From the NCBI GenBank assembly GCA_037176885.1, contig JAWWNJ010000084.1:186001-250000 (forward strand): DNA of 64,000 nucleotides, written 5' to 3'. Position numbers and translations under genes: made by a program. The DNA comes from Favolaschia claudopus. Lineage: Eukaryota; Basidiomycota; Agaricomycetes; Agaricales; Mycenaceae. Of this stretch, positions 22,261-32,747 are shown piece by piece. The notes beneath the pieces are model-generated. The model was given only the letters and a program-made list of their open reading frames with translations. It did no database searches and had not been told where the DNA came from. Position 1 is the stretch's first letter. Each line of letters starts with the position of its first letter.

Positions 22261-24193
22261 CGACGAACGCAAGTACACTTTCTGACCGATCAATGGCTTG
22301 TAGATTTTCTTGTTCTCTAATTGCTAAACAAAACGGAGCCTAGTTAGATTGCTATGCTTGATTAGCGCTCTGGTAAAATCCTCTGCTGTCCATATCAGAC
22401 CCTCCGTACATAGTAATGATCCTAGACGTCGCCTCCAATCGTCCAATACAATTTTGTTCTCGTGTGTCTTCATGGCTCTGTCTCAATCAACTCTCATAAA
22501 TTGTACTCAAAGGGAAATACTTACAACAAACCCTACTGCCTCAAGAAATGAATAATGTACTAGTCTCAGTCAAATAGGCCGACAAGTACTCAGAAATATT
22601 TGAACCTTTTAGCTTTACATAAATATTGGGCCCCAATGAAATATATTGTAGCATCGAAAATACCGGTATGTCACAACTCCCAGTGAGAGATGAAATAACA
22701 GCATAATACCCAGTGAGAGATGCAACACCATTCAAATATGAATTGATTTTTTTTCCAAAAGGAACAGCATAGTGTCGGGCTTAATTAATAATTTCTATAG
22801 CTTGTGAAAGTTTACATACAATACAGCTGTTTTATATGCTGTTCGTTTTGGAAAAAAATTCAATTTATATTTGTGAGACACTGACTCCTTTGGCGCTCAG
22901 CAGAACCACAAGAATTCCCTTGCATATAGCTTCTATATATATCGAGCAAGCCGATTTATTCATAAGGTCATGGAGATTTATGTGAAGTTTGCAATATATT
23001 TTCGAGTGTTCAACATATTTCTAAGCTAGCTCATATTTGTTTGATTGATTCGGCGTGACACTGGAGAGCTCAGTGAGCGGGAGATCCTATGCACTGTTCC
23101 ATGAGGGTGCCGTCCTGGCGTCACCGTGATTCGCGATGGTCGGGCTTCTCGGCCTTGTCAAATCAGATCAAAACGCTCGCGGCATTGTCCCTGATCCGAT
23201 CAAACGACTCGAAGCGGGAAATGCCGAAACGGTCCAACGCAATTGATACTACTGATTATATTAGTACGCGGAGTTCTGGAGCACGATACGGATGTGTGTC
23301 GAAAAAACAACGGGGAGGGCATCTGTTGGCTGTTAAACTGCATGTTTAACCTGTGTTCTTGTCAACTTGGTTGGAAATCGACTCTTTTGAGTCTCAGAGT
23401 TAATTAAACCTGAAGCACCTTGAGCGACCCACCAAGAACTACATCTTTTGGGCTCAGTGTGCCAACAATACACCTTCCATGGCCTGGGGACATTCAAGCC
23501 AAGCAAGTAGATTTCCAAATTGTCGGGAAATGCGCCACATCAGCCGAATGTCATCATTCGGTGATAGCCAGCGATCGATGAACCTCCCGCATTATATCCA
23601 AATTATATCCCGCCACCCGATGCTTCGGGAAAGTGCCCGAAGCACCCAATTGACACACTTGACAGTGAACAATAGCGCCTGATGGTTGCTTCTCACAAGG
23701 ACCACAGGCCTCATTCAAATAAATTACATTCACATTCAGAAATATATGGCGGAGCTCACATAAATATTGGCTTCTCGGAATATGCAACACATGTTCAGAA
23801 TACTCAGGCCTCTGGATAGGCAGACTCCCAGATGCGTCACTTCTCCCGAATCAGATAATCCCATACAAATATAAATTGATTTTTTTTCCAAAAGGAACAG
23901 CATAGATTGAGACCTTCCCGAGGGCGAAGATTTTCGGGGGTGTCACGGTCTCTCTCTATCATTGATGTCTCAAATCGACCGAAGCAAAAATTACAGTTTT
24001 TTCTACTATATAATCAACGCGCAAGCCTTGTCAGTTTCGGCAAAACATATGATATCGTGCGATTTGAACTCCGAAAGGAATTCCTCGCTGGTCAATTCTA
24101 GAGTGACCCTTTCAATTCTATGAATCCATTGTTCCTTCCTTTTATGTACGCCGCAGGCTCGGTATCACAGAGAGCTTAGCAATTGCCCAAATT
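22261..24193. other. AT-rich region without recognised gene
   Basis: Only short frames. Contains the foldback element at 22733-22873 and a half copy of it at 23863-23906; otherwise nothing identifiable. Confidence 0.5.
22733..22873. repeat. foldback MITE (141 bp)
   Basis: CAAATATGAATTGATTTT…CCAAAAGGAACAGCATA at 22733 is inverted as TATGCTGTTCGTTTTGG…CAATTTATATTTG ending at 22873, with arms of about 38 nt. One arm recurs alone at 23863-23906. Confidence 0.7.
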
Positions 24194-24871
24194 TCAAGGC
24201 TCCTCCTCCATGCCGTCCACAGACATATCTACTCGGACATTGAGTTCGTCGTGTGATACTTATGTAGGCAGCGATAAACATACTGAATGTCCAGCGGGCG
24301 AGGTTAAGCTGAAGTATCTGAATGGGAAGAACTGCGTCACTGTACTCTGCCTCTGTTAGGGATTCAAGCAGAGGAATCGCAGAATCGATGGCCTGTATTG
24401 CAGTGTCACGTGCCATACTGAAAGATTTACACCACCAACCTGGACTGGGGTCTTGGTGAGACCAGGCTGAAAGATTGATTTGAGATCGTTCGCTGGCACC
24501 AATTCGGTCTCGTTTTGATTCCAAATTGACATCTTCTTTCCGGGCTCAAAATGAACTCAGATTTGTGATCACTCTGGACTCAATTTCAACCTCGTTTTGA
24601 TTCCTTGTCCTGCTCTCAGCATATCGTCTTCCTTGTCGAGTTGCTGAGAATTTCAATTTCAATAGCAAGAGTAGCGTTGAGTAGCCAAAACACAATCACC
24701 GCCAAAGCATAGATAGTGAAGTCAGAATGTAATTATTGGGCGGATATACTGTCCTCGAAGAGTCGCAAGACCGGCTCAAGAATTGGGCAACTACAAGTTT
24801 TTTGAAGAGGCTCAGGAAAATGCTAAGTCCCCACGCACGTGGTTTCATCGCGTGACTTATTTGGCAGATCA

Positions 24872-25088
24872 CAAGCTTTAGCTCCCTGCCTCCGGCACGG
24901 CCGACTCGCTGCGCTCGCCGGCCTCCCTCCGTTCGGTCACACAGCTTGTTGGGGCTGGCCGCCCCAAACCCCGCTGCGCTCGCTCCGCTCGCGACGTCTC
25001 GTACGATCTCAACATCTCGACAAAGACCCCGTGATTTTCTGTCAAAAGTCACGCGACTGATGGCCTGGCCCTGTTTTCAAGTATAGGA
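24872..25088 (-). mobile_element. Helitron-like non-autonomous element, copy a (217 bp)
   Basis: Read on the minus strand it starts TCCTATACTTGAAAA after an A and ends …GGCAGGGAGCTAAAGCTTG before a T. A GC-rich hairpin (GTGCCGGAGGCA) lies near the 3' end. Shares GTCAAAAGTCACGCGACTGA and GCGCTCCGCTCGC-type words with the copies at 29517, 56038 and 56335. It lies inside the disrupted 14-3-3 gene. Confidence 0.65.
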
Positions 25089-25251
25089 TATGATGTTGGT
25101 TTGTTTGTGACGTGTGACTTCGTCGTTCTCTTCCTCTCCCCTCATCTTCTCCTTCCTCTTCCTCCCTCTTCCTCCCCAATGTCCTCGTAACCGTTGCTAT
25201 ACCTCTTGCTGCATCCGCCATCAAGACTATCAAGGACTCTATCTCAATCAT

Positions 25252-25483
25252 GGGTTCTTCCCCCCTCTGAACGTGTGCGCTCGTGGCGTGCCTACGGCGG
25301 TCACACAGCTCGTCGGGGCTGCCGCCCCAAACCCCGCAGTGAATTGCTTGCCGACGGCGCCGCACTGCCGCTCGCTGCACTCGCCAGCGCGCGTCGCCGC
25401 GGAGATCTCACGGTTTGACAGAAAGTCGGGTGAATCCCCTTTCCTGGAGCTGAGGCTGTGCCGTCCTCTTTTAAAGTATAGGA
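25252..25483 (-). mobile_element. Helitron-like element, copy e (degenerate 3' end)
   Basis: On the minus strand it begins A|TCCTATACTTTAAAAGAGG at 25483, directly after the 14-3-3 codons for NLSV. It then runs through the family's GC-rich core (GGGGCGGCAGCCCC, CGAGCG). The 3' terminus is not clear; 25252 is an estimate. Confidence 0.55.
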
Positions 25484-26125
25484 TATACAGAAAGGTTGAG
25501 TGTCAGCCCAAGCCTGATGGGATTGGTAGGGGCGAGATGAATAGCAGAAATCGCATTTGCTCTCGTATAGGCTTCGAGAGAGCTCTGAGCAAGGCCTTGC
25601 GCCGTATCTTCGGCTGCTACCTCGGCCAGATATCGATAGTAGTCCCCCGCCCTGATCGAGTGTTTGAGAGTCGCAACGGAACGCACACAAGAAACGCACA
25701 TTTTCTGGAAAAAGACTCGAGCTTCGTGTGAAATGGCCCCTGAAATGAGCTGTGTCTCCAAAGTGTGGAGAACTTCTTCACATGTATGAGTTAGGTCTTT
25801 CTCGATCTTTGCTTTGCATTTTCTGGCCAAAGCAAGGTGAATGGGATGTCCCGTCACTTCCCCTGACTTCTCAACAGAGGTGATAACTTTCCAGGACCTA
25901 CGGTGAGAGTCCACTGTCATTTTGTATGCGGCGCAAAACAAGTTGCGCTCTTCGGACGTAAGATCAATGCCCGAAGTAACCACTGCCTTCATATATTCGA
26001 GCATGTCTAGTGAAGGCAATCTTGTGAGCCAAGACACGAAAGTCCATTTGAACATGCCTCCAAAGCGATTGGCTTTATCTGCAAGCCTGGCGAGGTGCAT
26101 AGATTGTTCACGAGACATACTTTAA

Positions 26126-26278
26126 ATGCAATCAGAACCACTGGTAGCCTGCGACGCATGTACTCACATTGGCAAAGAGGGCGAGGCGTCTGTCGTTGGG
26201 AGGAACTGGATAATGTCGAGTGACGTGGCAGCAACGTGGCAGAGTTGCACGCGTGGAGATTCTAAATTACTTAATACG
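26126..26278. other. upstream region of the 14-3-3 pseudogene
   Basis: No TATA-like box or other promoter motif is obvious in the 150 nt before its ATG. Confidence 0.3.
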
Positions 26279-26434
26279 GTTGCCCACAAGTCCACGCTTT
26301 GTTTTCGGCCGCAGAGTTTCGACGGGACTTTCTGGCGCACCTTCCAATGCTCTCTACCTGCAAGAGCCCTCTCCAGGGCCCCTTTAGAAACGCCTAAGAC
26401 GTCGAGGACGCCGCGCAAAGCACACTGAGGTCAA
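26279..26434 (+). repeat. dispersed repeat R3, copy 1
   Basis: About 155 bp (from CACAAGTCCACGCTTTG through TTCCAATGCTCTCTACCT to AAGACGTCGAGGACGCC) match the reverse complement of 27110-27262 at roughly 85 percent by eye. The short word AAAGCGTGGACTTGTTGGCA occurs again alone at about 27054. Confidence 0.65.
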
Positions 26435-27109
26435 GACCGGACTGCGGCGCGGGCTACTACTTGAAATTTTCGATCTCAGCTTTTCTTTCAATTTTCTGTA
26501 ATGCTGTGAATCCTGGAGGCTGGCAACTTGTGGAGGCGCGTATGGTGGGTGGGCGAGCGTACACCGCGAGTCGGGACTCGGATGAAAGGCGCGTGTAAAT
26601 GATATCCTCCAGCGCGTGCAGTGCGCTAAGTGTCTTGTACCTTATAGATGTACACCTCACTCCAACCTCATTCGAGCAAGACAGAAGAACCCACCGTGCC
26701 TCTTCCGCCTATGGCTTCACCCCCGCCGTCGCTGTTGCCAAATTCATTCAGTTTATTGCATGTGATCTTACTTTTCCGCCACCACCGCTAAGTATTTCAG
26801 CTCATTTGTGGTCAATGCATGCAACAAGGTCTATTGATATCGCGACGTTCTGCTGTCCATACTGAGTCACCGAGTCAAAGGTACACTAGATATGTAGCCC
26901 CGCTGATATTGTTCTTTTATGACACTATGTTGTGGTTTCCGAAATTGCTCATATATGACCTTCTAGGCTATGGCACGGACGGTCCTGGACAGGACATATA
27001 ATATACCCATGTAAATAACCCCCTCAAGAGCCGTTTCAATTTGTAGAAGCCCAAAGCGTGGACTTGTTGGCAAACCCGGCTTACCGACACCTTTCCTGGG
27101 CATTCTGGG
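26435..27109. other. no gene recognised
   Basis: Short frames only; no conserved motif. Confidence 0.45.
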
Positions 27110-27262
27110 GTTCGTAGCATGCTTTGCGCGGCGTCCTCGACGTCTTGGGCGTCAGAAAAGTGGTCCCGTAGAAGTCTCTCGGAGGTAGAGAGCATTGGAA
27201 GGTGCGCCAGAAAGTCGCGTCGAAAACTCTTCGGCCGAAAACAAAGCGTGGACTTGTTGGCA
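27110..27262 (-). repeat. dispersed repeat R3, copy 2 (inverted)
   Basis: Inverted counterpart of 26279-26434. Both copies keep the AAGACGTCGAGGACGCCGCG block. Neither has a convincing open frame. Confidence 0.65.
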
Positions 27263-27421
27263 ACCGTAAACATCTCCTTCTGGTGAGTTTAATTTTGTGG
27301 TGTTCTCCTGAGCTAGCTGGTTGGGTTTGCTCATTTGGTCATTTCACATCACTGCGGTCTGCGGAGTGGAAATATCCCTGCTTTCGTGCTCTACAGCCGT
27401 TTTGCAAACAATATACGGGTT

Positions 27422-27734
27422 TTGATCGAGTGGTGCTCATTCGTTTGTGCTTACCTTTGTTTTGCTTCCCGTCGCCAGCTCCACTTCGGCCGAATCTGAG
27501 TTTACTTCCGCCACTTAGAGAACACCAGGAAAAAAAAACAGGGGGTTAACAGAACTGAGGATCAAGACTCAGCTGCTACTTGCCCAGAGTTCGACAGGGC
27601 CGTGACTTGCGAGCAAGGGCCAAAACAAGAGACCAGCTGCACTTGATGTGGTACGGCAACGCCCCGCAAAGTGGTTTGCTGATGACAGAATCGTCAACAA
27701 ACGTAAGCACAAATGAACGAGCACCACTCAATCA
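27422..27734. mobile_element. TIR MITE family M4, complete copy (about 313 bp)
   Basis: Ends TTGATCGAGTGGTGCTCATT…GTGCTTAC and GTAAGCAC…GAACGAGCACCACTCAATCAA are inverted repeats of about 33 bp. A truncated, inverted copy with one end lies at 30885-31172. No clear target duplication. Confidence 0.75.
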
Positions 27735-28688
27735 AAGACTTTGTTTTTCCGTAAACTCGTTGTTCAGGCATTTGGACCACGCGAGTATAATCTTATTTTT
27801 TGCTCTGGAATTGTGGCCGGTGACATACAGTAGTAATATAGAAAGTCATTTTGAGGCAGATTTCATGAACAAACTGGTCGATTTGCGCAAGAATGGCTCA
27901 ATTTGTTGTGTTTTGAAGTGTTTCGCTATCACGTTATTTGGCGATATTTGACTCGCCCCATACATTGCCCTCGTTCTCAATGAAAACATAGTCGATTCAC
28001 TCGATCATTGATTGTAAGTGGTAGCCAGGAGAGTAAACTATAAGTCTACAACAAACGCCACCCATTTCCGCTTCCTAGTCCACCCACAATCAAGCGCAAA
28101 AGCTAAACGTTTCGCTTCGGGGTTTGCGACTGTAGTCTTGAATTCCCTGATGTTTACTCAATATGGCAAAAGAATGGCCCATGTCCCATCTCGGTTGAGA
28201 GAAAGGAGAAAAATTGAAAAAAAAAAAAAAGGGAGAGAAAAAAGAGAGAAAAGGGAGAAAAAGAGAGAAGATCACAAATTGTATTACAAGGCTCCCCGCG
28301 TTTGACGCAAACCAAGCCTCCCGGGCTTTTGATCGCTGTCCTGTCCCATGTTGTTGCGGTGATTTCCGTGTCCCAAGCCTAAACGGGGTGTAGTCCTCAT
28401 TTGGACATGGGCCAGCCAATCGTTTTTCAAGATAACAGACGAGATAATCGAAAGGTGATTATCTGCCGGCAACCTCCGGCCACTTACTGTAATCCTCTCC
28501 CACGTCGCTATGACGCGTCAATTTCGGTTTTCCGCACATTGTAAGTAAGTACTGGGTGCCGGAGTAACTCCTATGAAAGGGGAAAAAGGAAAAAAAAAAG
28601 AATGCAAAAAGGGAAAGAAAGGGAGAATTTCAAGGAAATCATGTAGATCCGGAATTGAACCAAGAACACGAACATTATATTCACTATA
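27735..28688. other. no gene recognised; purine-rich tract
   Basis: A strongly purine-rich stretch lies at 28198-28270 (A14 then GGGAGAG repeats), with another A/G-rich stretch at 28575-28630. No coding motif. Confidence 0.5.
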
Positions 28689-29068
28689 CAGTTGCGGCGA
28701 AATCAATTTACTTACCAAATATGGAAATTCCCATCAAAGCCGCCCTACTGCACAGAAAAACGACTCACTGGTCGGTGGAAATAGGATAGACGGGATGTAT
28801 TTCTTGTGTAGAATAGGTCTACCCACAAAAACAAGCCGAATCTGTCATGCTTCTCACAGGTTTTGGCTAAAATTTCCCGGACAAGCTCGCCGGCCAGCTC
28901 GGCAAAATCCATAAAAAAACACAGACTTTTCTACACCAAACATACCGGCTTGAGGCTCTCAACATTTTTGTCAACTTGCCGCTTGAGAAACCCATTCATA
29001 TCCAAGAGAAAGACGGGGATTGATCGGAATTTCCATATTTGGTAAGTAAATTGATTTCGCCGCAACTG
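28689..29068. mobile_element. TA-flanked MITE family M3, copy 2 (380 bp)
   Basis: Same length as 17951-18330 and nearly identical, with the same 45-bp inverted ends, flanked by TA (28687-28688, 29069-29070). Confidence 0.9.
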
Positions 29069-29461
29069 TACACAATTTACATCTCCCAGGCACTCTTTTG
29101 GACCCTTTTTTTGTGTAGTCTTTGTTGTAAGTGCATGTTTTTCGGAAATTTCCAGACAATCTCTATGAAAGATTGTCTTCATACGAGAGATCGGTTACCG
29201 GTCTAGCAAACAACCGGACACTTGAATATCCTACCCGCACCTTTGCTGCTTTGGCATCGTCTGTAACTGAGAAATTAATATTGATCCAACGATTCATGCC
29301 GTACCTGTTCCCTGTACCTTCTCCAACAAGGCCTTAGAAGACAGATGGCCCCAAGGAGGACCATTTTAGGGGAGATAGCCCATATTTTGAGCATTTGAGC
29401 CGGCCCTGCTTGGGGGATCGACAGTAGGTGGTGGCATAAATGGTTTGAGACTTGCGGGGTA

Positions 29462-30024
29462 CTGTAGTATTTCGTTCAATTCGTAAGCCGGTTTGGGGTG
29501 TGACACCCCTTACGAATCCTATTACTTGAAAAGAGGGCCAGGCCATCAGTCGCGTGACTTTTGACAGAAAATCACGGGGTTTTGTCAACATCCTACAACA
29601 CAACCGGCTGTCGAGATGTTGAAACTCACACGCGGTCCCCGGCGCCGCGCGCCGGCGAGTGCAGCGAGCGGCAGTGCGGCGCCGCGGGCAAGGAATCCAG
29701 CAAAAAAAAATCCAGGCGGGGTTTGGGGCGGAGCCCCGACAAGCTGTGTACCCCCCGTAGGTAGGGACGCGAGCGCAGCGAGCCGGCCCTGCCGAAGGCG
29801 GGGTGCTTAAGCTTGTTTACCCTTTCGTAGGGCGGCCTTGTGACCCTGTGACTTACGAAAATTTTCGTTTTTTTCCCCTTTTTTCAGCCCAAAATCGCAC
29901 CAAAATTCAAGTCACAGGGGGAAACCTTTCGTAGACCCCCTCTGTGACGTTGTGACTTACGAAAATTTTCGTAAGATTTCGGGTCTGTGACGTGTGACCC
30001 TACGAATTGAATGAAATACTACAG
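29462..30024. mobile_element. MITE family M1, copy 2, carrying a Helitron-like insertion
   Basis: Ends CTGTAGTATTTCGTTCAATT and AATTGAATGAAATACTACAG are flanked by TA (29460-29461, 30025-30026). Total 563 bp, which is the 264-bp MITE plus the 299-bp insert at 29517-29815. The MITE sequence resumes without gain or loss on the far side of the insert. Confidence 0.88.
29517..29815 (+). mobile_element. Helitron-like non-autonomous element, copy d (299 bp), boundaries proven
   Basis: Starts TCCTATTACTTGAAAAGAGG and ends GGCGGGGTGCTTAAGCTTG. The empty MITE at 16358-16623 reads CTTACAAA|TTTACCC where this copy reads CTTACGAA|insert|TTTACCC. The insert is therefore between A and T with no target duplication, begins TC, and has a CCTGCC-GAA-GGCGGG hairpin 12 nt before its 3' end. 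These are Helitron hallmarks, but the final bases are CTTG rather than the canonical CTRR. No Rep/helicase is encoded. Confidence 0.8.
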
Positions 30025-30213
30025 TATTGCTGAGGGATAGAACGCGTTTTTTCCGTGTTTTGGCGTGGCAAAACGTGTTGAGCACAAGTAGCTGACCACC
30101 AGTAAAAGATCGTGCCCTAATATGATGAGTGCGATGCGCACGAAGGACAAAGGCGGCGACTATGCACATAATGTGACGTGACAGTCACGTGACTGTGGCA
30201 GTTGGAGGCGTAG

Positions 30214-30513
30214 AAGTGGGGGAACTTCTCCATTCCGAGGGTGATGGCAAAACGGTCGAGACTCCCACGGTGGGTCATTGTTTTCCCTTCTCCAAGGGGA
30301 AATCCCTCGGCCGGGAAAACGCGTTTTCGGCACCCAGAAATGCCTCGGAATGACCGATTTTTCAAGTGGGGGAACTTCTCCATTCCGAGGGTGATGGCAA
30401 AACGGTCGAGACTCCCACGGTGGGTCATTGTTTTCCCTTCTCCAAGGGGAAATCCCTCGGCCGGGAAAACGCGTTTTCGGCACCCAGAAATGCCTCGGAA
30501 TGACCGATTTTTC
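30214..30513. repeat. two 150-bp tandem repeats
   Basis: Units 30214-30363 and 30364-30513 start AAGTGGGGGAACTTCTCC and end GACCGATTTTTC; they appear identical. Each unit has inverted segments of its own: CATTCCGAGG against CCTCGGAATG, and TTTTCCC…CCGGGAAAA. Confidence 0.85.
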
Positions 30514-30805
30514 GGTCGATCTGAGTTTGAATTGCCACGTCACACCGAGTTACCAAAAAAGGTTATTCCACTAGTTCCTCGCAGCAGCACATTTTCGATG
30601 AAATTTCTTAATTCAACAACACAATGAGCATTTCTGAGTGTTATTGTGCACACCTGAGCTTGAACCAAGCTGAGATTGTGCCGTGGGCAGGAGTTCTGAA
30701 CACATTCAGCGACACAGTCGCACCACGTGATGCCACGTATCCACTGTACGAAATAACCTTTTTTGGTAAGTTGGTGTGACATGGGATTTCAAACTCAGAT
30801 CGACC
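30514..30805. mobile_element. TIR element (292 bp) abutting the tandem repeat
   Basis: GGTCGATCTGAGTTTGAA … and … TTCAAACTCAGATCGACC form inverted arms of about 54 nt that continue through CACGTCACACC and ACCAAAAAAGGTTATT with a few mismatches. It starts at the exact base where the second 150-bp unit ends. Confidence 0.75.
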
Positions 30806-30884
30806 GGTCTGTCTATCGACAGCTTGCTCCATAGACAGACGGTCACCGGTCTACGGTGTAAGGCAAGTGCCTAGTTGCACTGTA

Positions 30885-31172
30885 CATCTGTTGACGATTC
30901 TGTCATCGGCAAAGCCGGGAGCACCACTTTGTGGGGCGTTGCCGTACCACATCAAGTGCCGCTGGTCCCTTGTTTTGGCCCTTGCCCGCAAGTCATGGCC
31001 CTGTCGAGCTCTGGGCAAGTAGCAGTTGAGTCTTGACTCAGTTCTGTTAACCCCCTGTTTTTTCCTGGTGTTCTCTGGGTGGCGGAAGCAAAACTCAGAT
31101 TCGGCTGAAGTGGAGCTGGTGACGGGAAGCAAAACAAAGGTAAGCACAAACGAATGAGCACCACTCGATCAA
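30885..31172 (-). mobile_element. MITE family M4, truncated inverted copy
   Basis: Matches the reverse complement of 27422-27700, with one intact end (…GAGCACCACTCGATCAA at about 31172). The other end is cut off near 30885. Confidence 0.7.
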
Positions 31173-31202
31173 AACCCGTATATTGTTTCCAAAACGGCTG
31201 TA

Positions 31203-31447
31203 TCCTATACAGTATTACTATACTATACATGAAAACAAGAGGAGGCACAGCCTCCGTCCAAGAAAGGGAATTCGTCATATGACTTTCTGTCACGCCGGTC
31301 GCGAGCGTAGCGAGCGGCGGTGCGGCGCCGTCGGCAAGCAATTCACCGCGGGGTTTGGGGCGGCAGCCCCGACGAGCTGTGACCCCGCCATAGGCACGCC
31401 GCGAGCGGAGCGAGTCGGCCGTGCCGAAGGCAGGGGGCTAACGCTCG
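31203..31447 (+). mobile_element. Helitron-like element, copy g (245 bp)
   Basis: Begins A|TCCTATACAG and ends GGGGGCTAACGCTCG|T, with the GTGCCGAAGGCA hairpin just before. The core (GAGCGTAGCGAGCGG, GGGGCGGCAGCCCC, GCGAGCGGAGCGAG) matches the other copies at reduced identity. Confidence 0.6.
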
Positions 31448-31503
31448 TGCGTCAAGAATTCGGGTAAGTTCATACCCCATAACCCATAATTTGGGGGTGA
31501 TAG

Positions 31504-31679
31504 ACTTGCGAAGCCTCCGGGCGTGGAAGGCAACACAAGGCGTGTGTGTGCGAGTGGGTCCTAAGCTGCTCGTGGGCTGGGGCCTGAGTCCACTGCTACG
31601 ACGGAGGCAGGGAGCGAGAGATGGAGGCGGAAGGCAAGAGTGATCTATAGAAACAGATACAAACACAGGTCGTAACTAC
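31504..31679. repeat. dispersed repeat R1, copy 2
   Basis: Direct repeat of 15551-15726. Here CTACAAATAAATGTGATACG follows at once, without the 220 nt seen after copy 1. Confidence 0.8.
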
Positions 31680-31772
31680 AACTACAAATAAATGTGATAC
31701 GCAACCAGCAAGGCGCGAGGCTCAACAGGGGGCCAAATCTCTTCAGTTTACAGTGTAAAAGTGCCCGAATTA

Positions 31773-32129
31773 CAGTTGCGGCGAAATTAAGTGTATTACC
31801 ATATAAGGAAATTTCCATTAATGCGCGAAAACAAGTGCTCAGAGTATCCTTTGATCATTAGAATATGTATGGGTGAGTATATGCACACTTCAAGCCGGTT
31901 GTCCACTTGAAACTCTGGTCAGAAACAGTCCAATGAGTACCATAAAAGTTAGCCAATTGCAAAGGAAACTGACCTTTTCTCTTGAGATTTAAAACATCTA
32001 CAGACATTTAACACCCAGTACTAGCAATATCCGCAGCTAAGCTACCTATAACATCCATGATTCGCCCTCCTAAGGTTGGTTTGATCAAAATTTCCCTATA
32101 TGGTAATGCATCTAATTTCGCCGCAACTG
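31773..32129. mobile_element. TA-flanked MITE, diverged relative of M3 (357 bp)
   Basis: Ends CAGTTGCGGCGAAATTAAGT and AATTTCGCCGCAACTG are flanked by TA (31771-31772, 32130-32131). The terminal 16 bp equal those of M3, but the interior differs, so it is a second subfamily mobilised by the same kind of transposase. A single end of this type also lies at 43754. Confidence 0.85.
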
Positions 32130-32131
32130 TA

Positions 32132-32452
32132 CGTGATATTTACCTGCCATAACCCATAAAAACCCCATAACCCATACCTTTTTGTCCCCACCGAGGGGTA
32201 TGGGTTAAGGCAGTGACGACTGTATATATATATATATATATCGCCCAACACAGCTCGATTGATAGGTTCAAGACTCTACAGTCCAACCATTGTTGAGTGA
32301 AAACAAGATATATCAGTAAATAACGCACGGGGAAGTACAACAGATAATCTCACTGAGTACTGAGACGACTGAGCATGCGCTTGGGGGCTGGACGCCGGAC
32401 GGCGAGCACTGACACCGTTAAAACAGGGAGGCGAGTAAATCTTCAACAAGCA
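32132..32452. other. no gene recognised; (TA)n tract at 32222-32241
   Basis: Contains CCCATAACCCATA words and a short TA microsatellite. Nothing else identifiable. Confidence 0.45.
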
Positions 32453-32747
32453 CTAAGTTGAACCATTGTACGGACTAGTTGCGACCGTAGACATGCAAAT
32501 TGTGGCCAACCTTGTCAAATATGTAGTCAACCAAGGATCAAGTTGCAGCCTTGACGAGTTGTAAATCACAAAGTTGCCCCCCAGCGGAGTTGTCCTTAGC
32601 GGACGTTGTTCCCACTCCAACCTGCACCTTCGGCAAGTTGCACCAATGAAAGTTGCGCAAAGATGAAGTTGCACCGGCGATGAAGTTGCAGCCTCGTAAA
32701 ATTGTCGCATTTTTTCACAAACAATCCAAGTTGAACTTGTATGGCAC
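32453..32747. repeat. array of AGTTG motifs (forward)
   Basis: About a dozen copies of (A/C)AAGTTGC-like words, often followed by CC within 3-5 nt, are spaced roughly 15-25 nt apart. The array ends at an ATATACTGTATA sequence from which an inverted array (CAACT) departs. It is best read as the end of a neighbouring, truncated copy of the element at 32748-34755. Confidence 0.6.

Larger units (their letters stand above)
24194..26118 (-). pseudogene. 14-3-3 protein gene interrupted by Helitron-like insertions
   Basis: 14-3-3 proteins are dimeric phosphoserine/threonine-binding adaptors in cytosol and nucleus. Visible on the minus strand: start MSREQSMHLARLADKANRFG; EYMKAVV; LTSEERNLFCAAYK; a RRSWKVI helix; GDYYRYLAEVA (signature 2 region); NPIRLGLTLNLSV. 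Two small introns restore the family pattern: 26007-26057 (51 nt, GC-AG, donor GCATGT, giving RFG-DMLEYM) and 25652-25699 (48 nt, GT-AG, giving QKM-AGDYYRY). The frame is cut at 25483 by a Helitron-like element just where FYYEI should follow. The missing C-terminal helices reappear about 1 kb away at 24284-24417 (ARDTAIQAIDSAIPLLESLT … LNLARW). After a 52-nt intron (24232-24283) a short acidic tail (DMSVDGMEEEP, stop 24194-24196) follows. Almost certainly a broken, divergent paralogue; family assignment is firm. Confidence 0.85.

Noticed and set aside
24880..25090. GC-rich words (CTCGCTGCGCTCGC, GGGGCTGGCCGCCCC) read as bacterial contamination or REP sequences
   Set aside because: They recur in several places within fungal repeat context and belong to the Helitron-like element.
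28198..28290. Coding frame with Lys/Glu/Arg repeats
   Set aside because: Produced by an A/G-only tract; reads as low complexity in all frames of that strand.
32222..32241. TA repeat as a promoter
   Set aside because: Simple microsatellite with no gene downstream on either strand.
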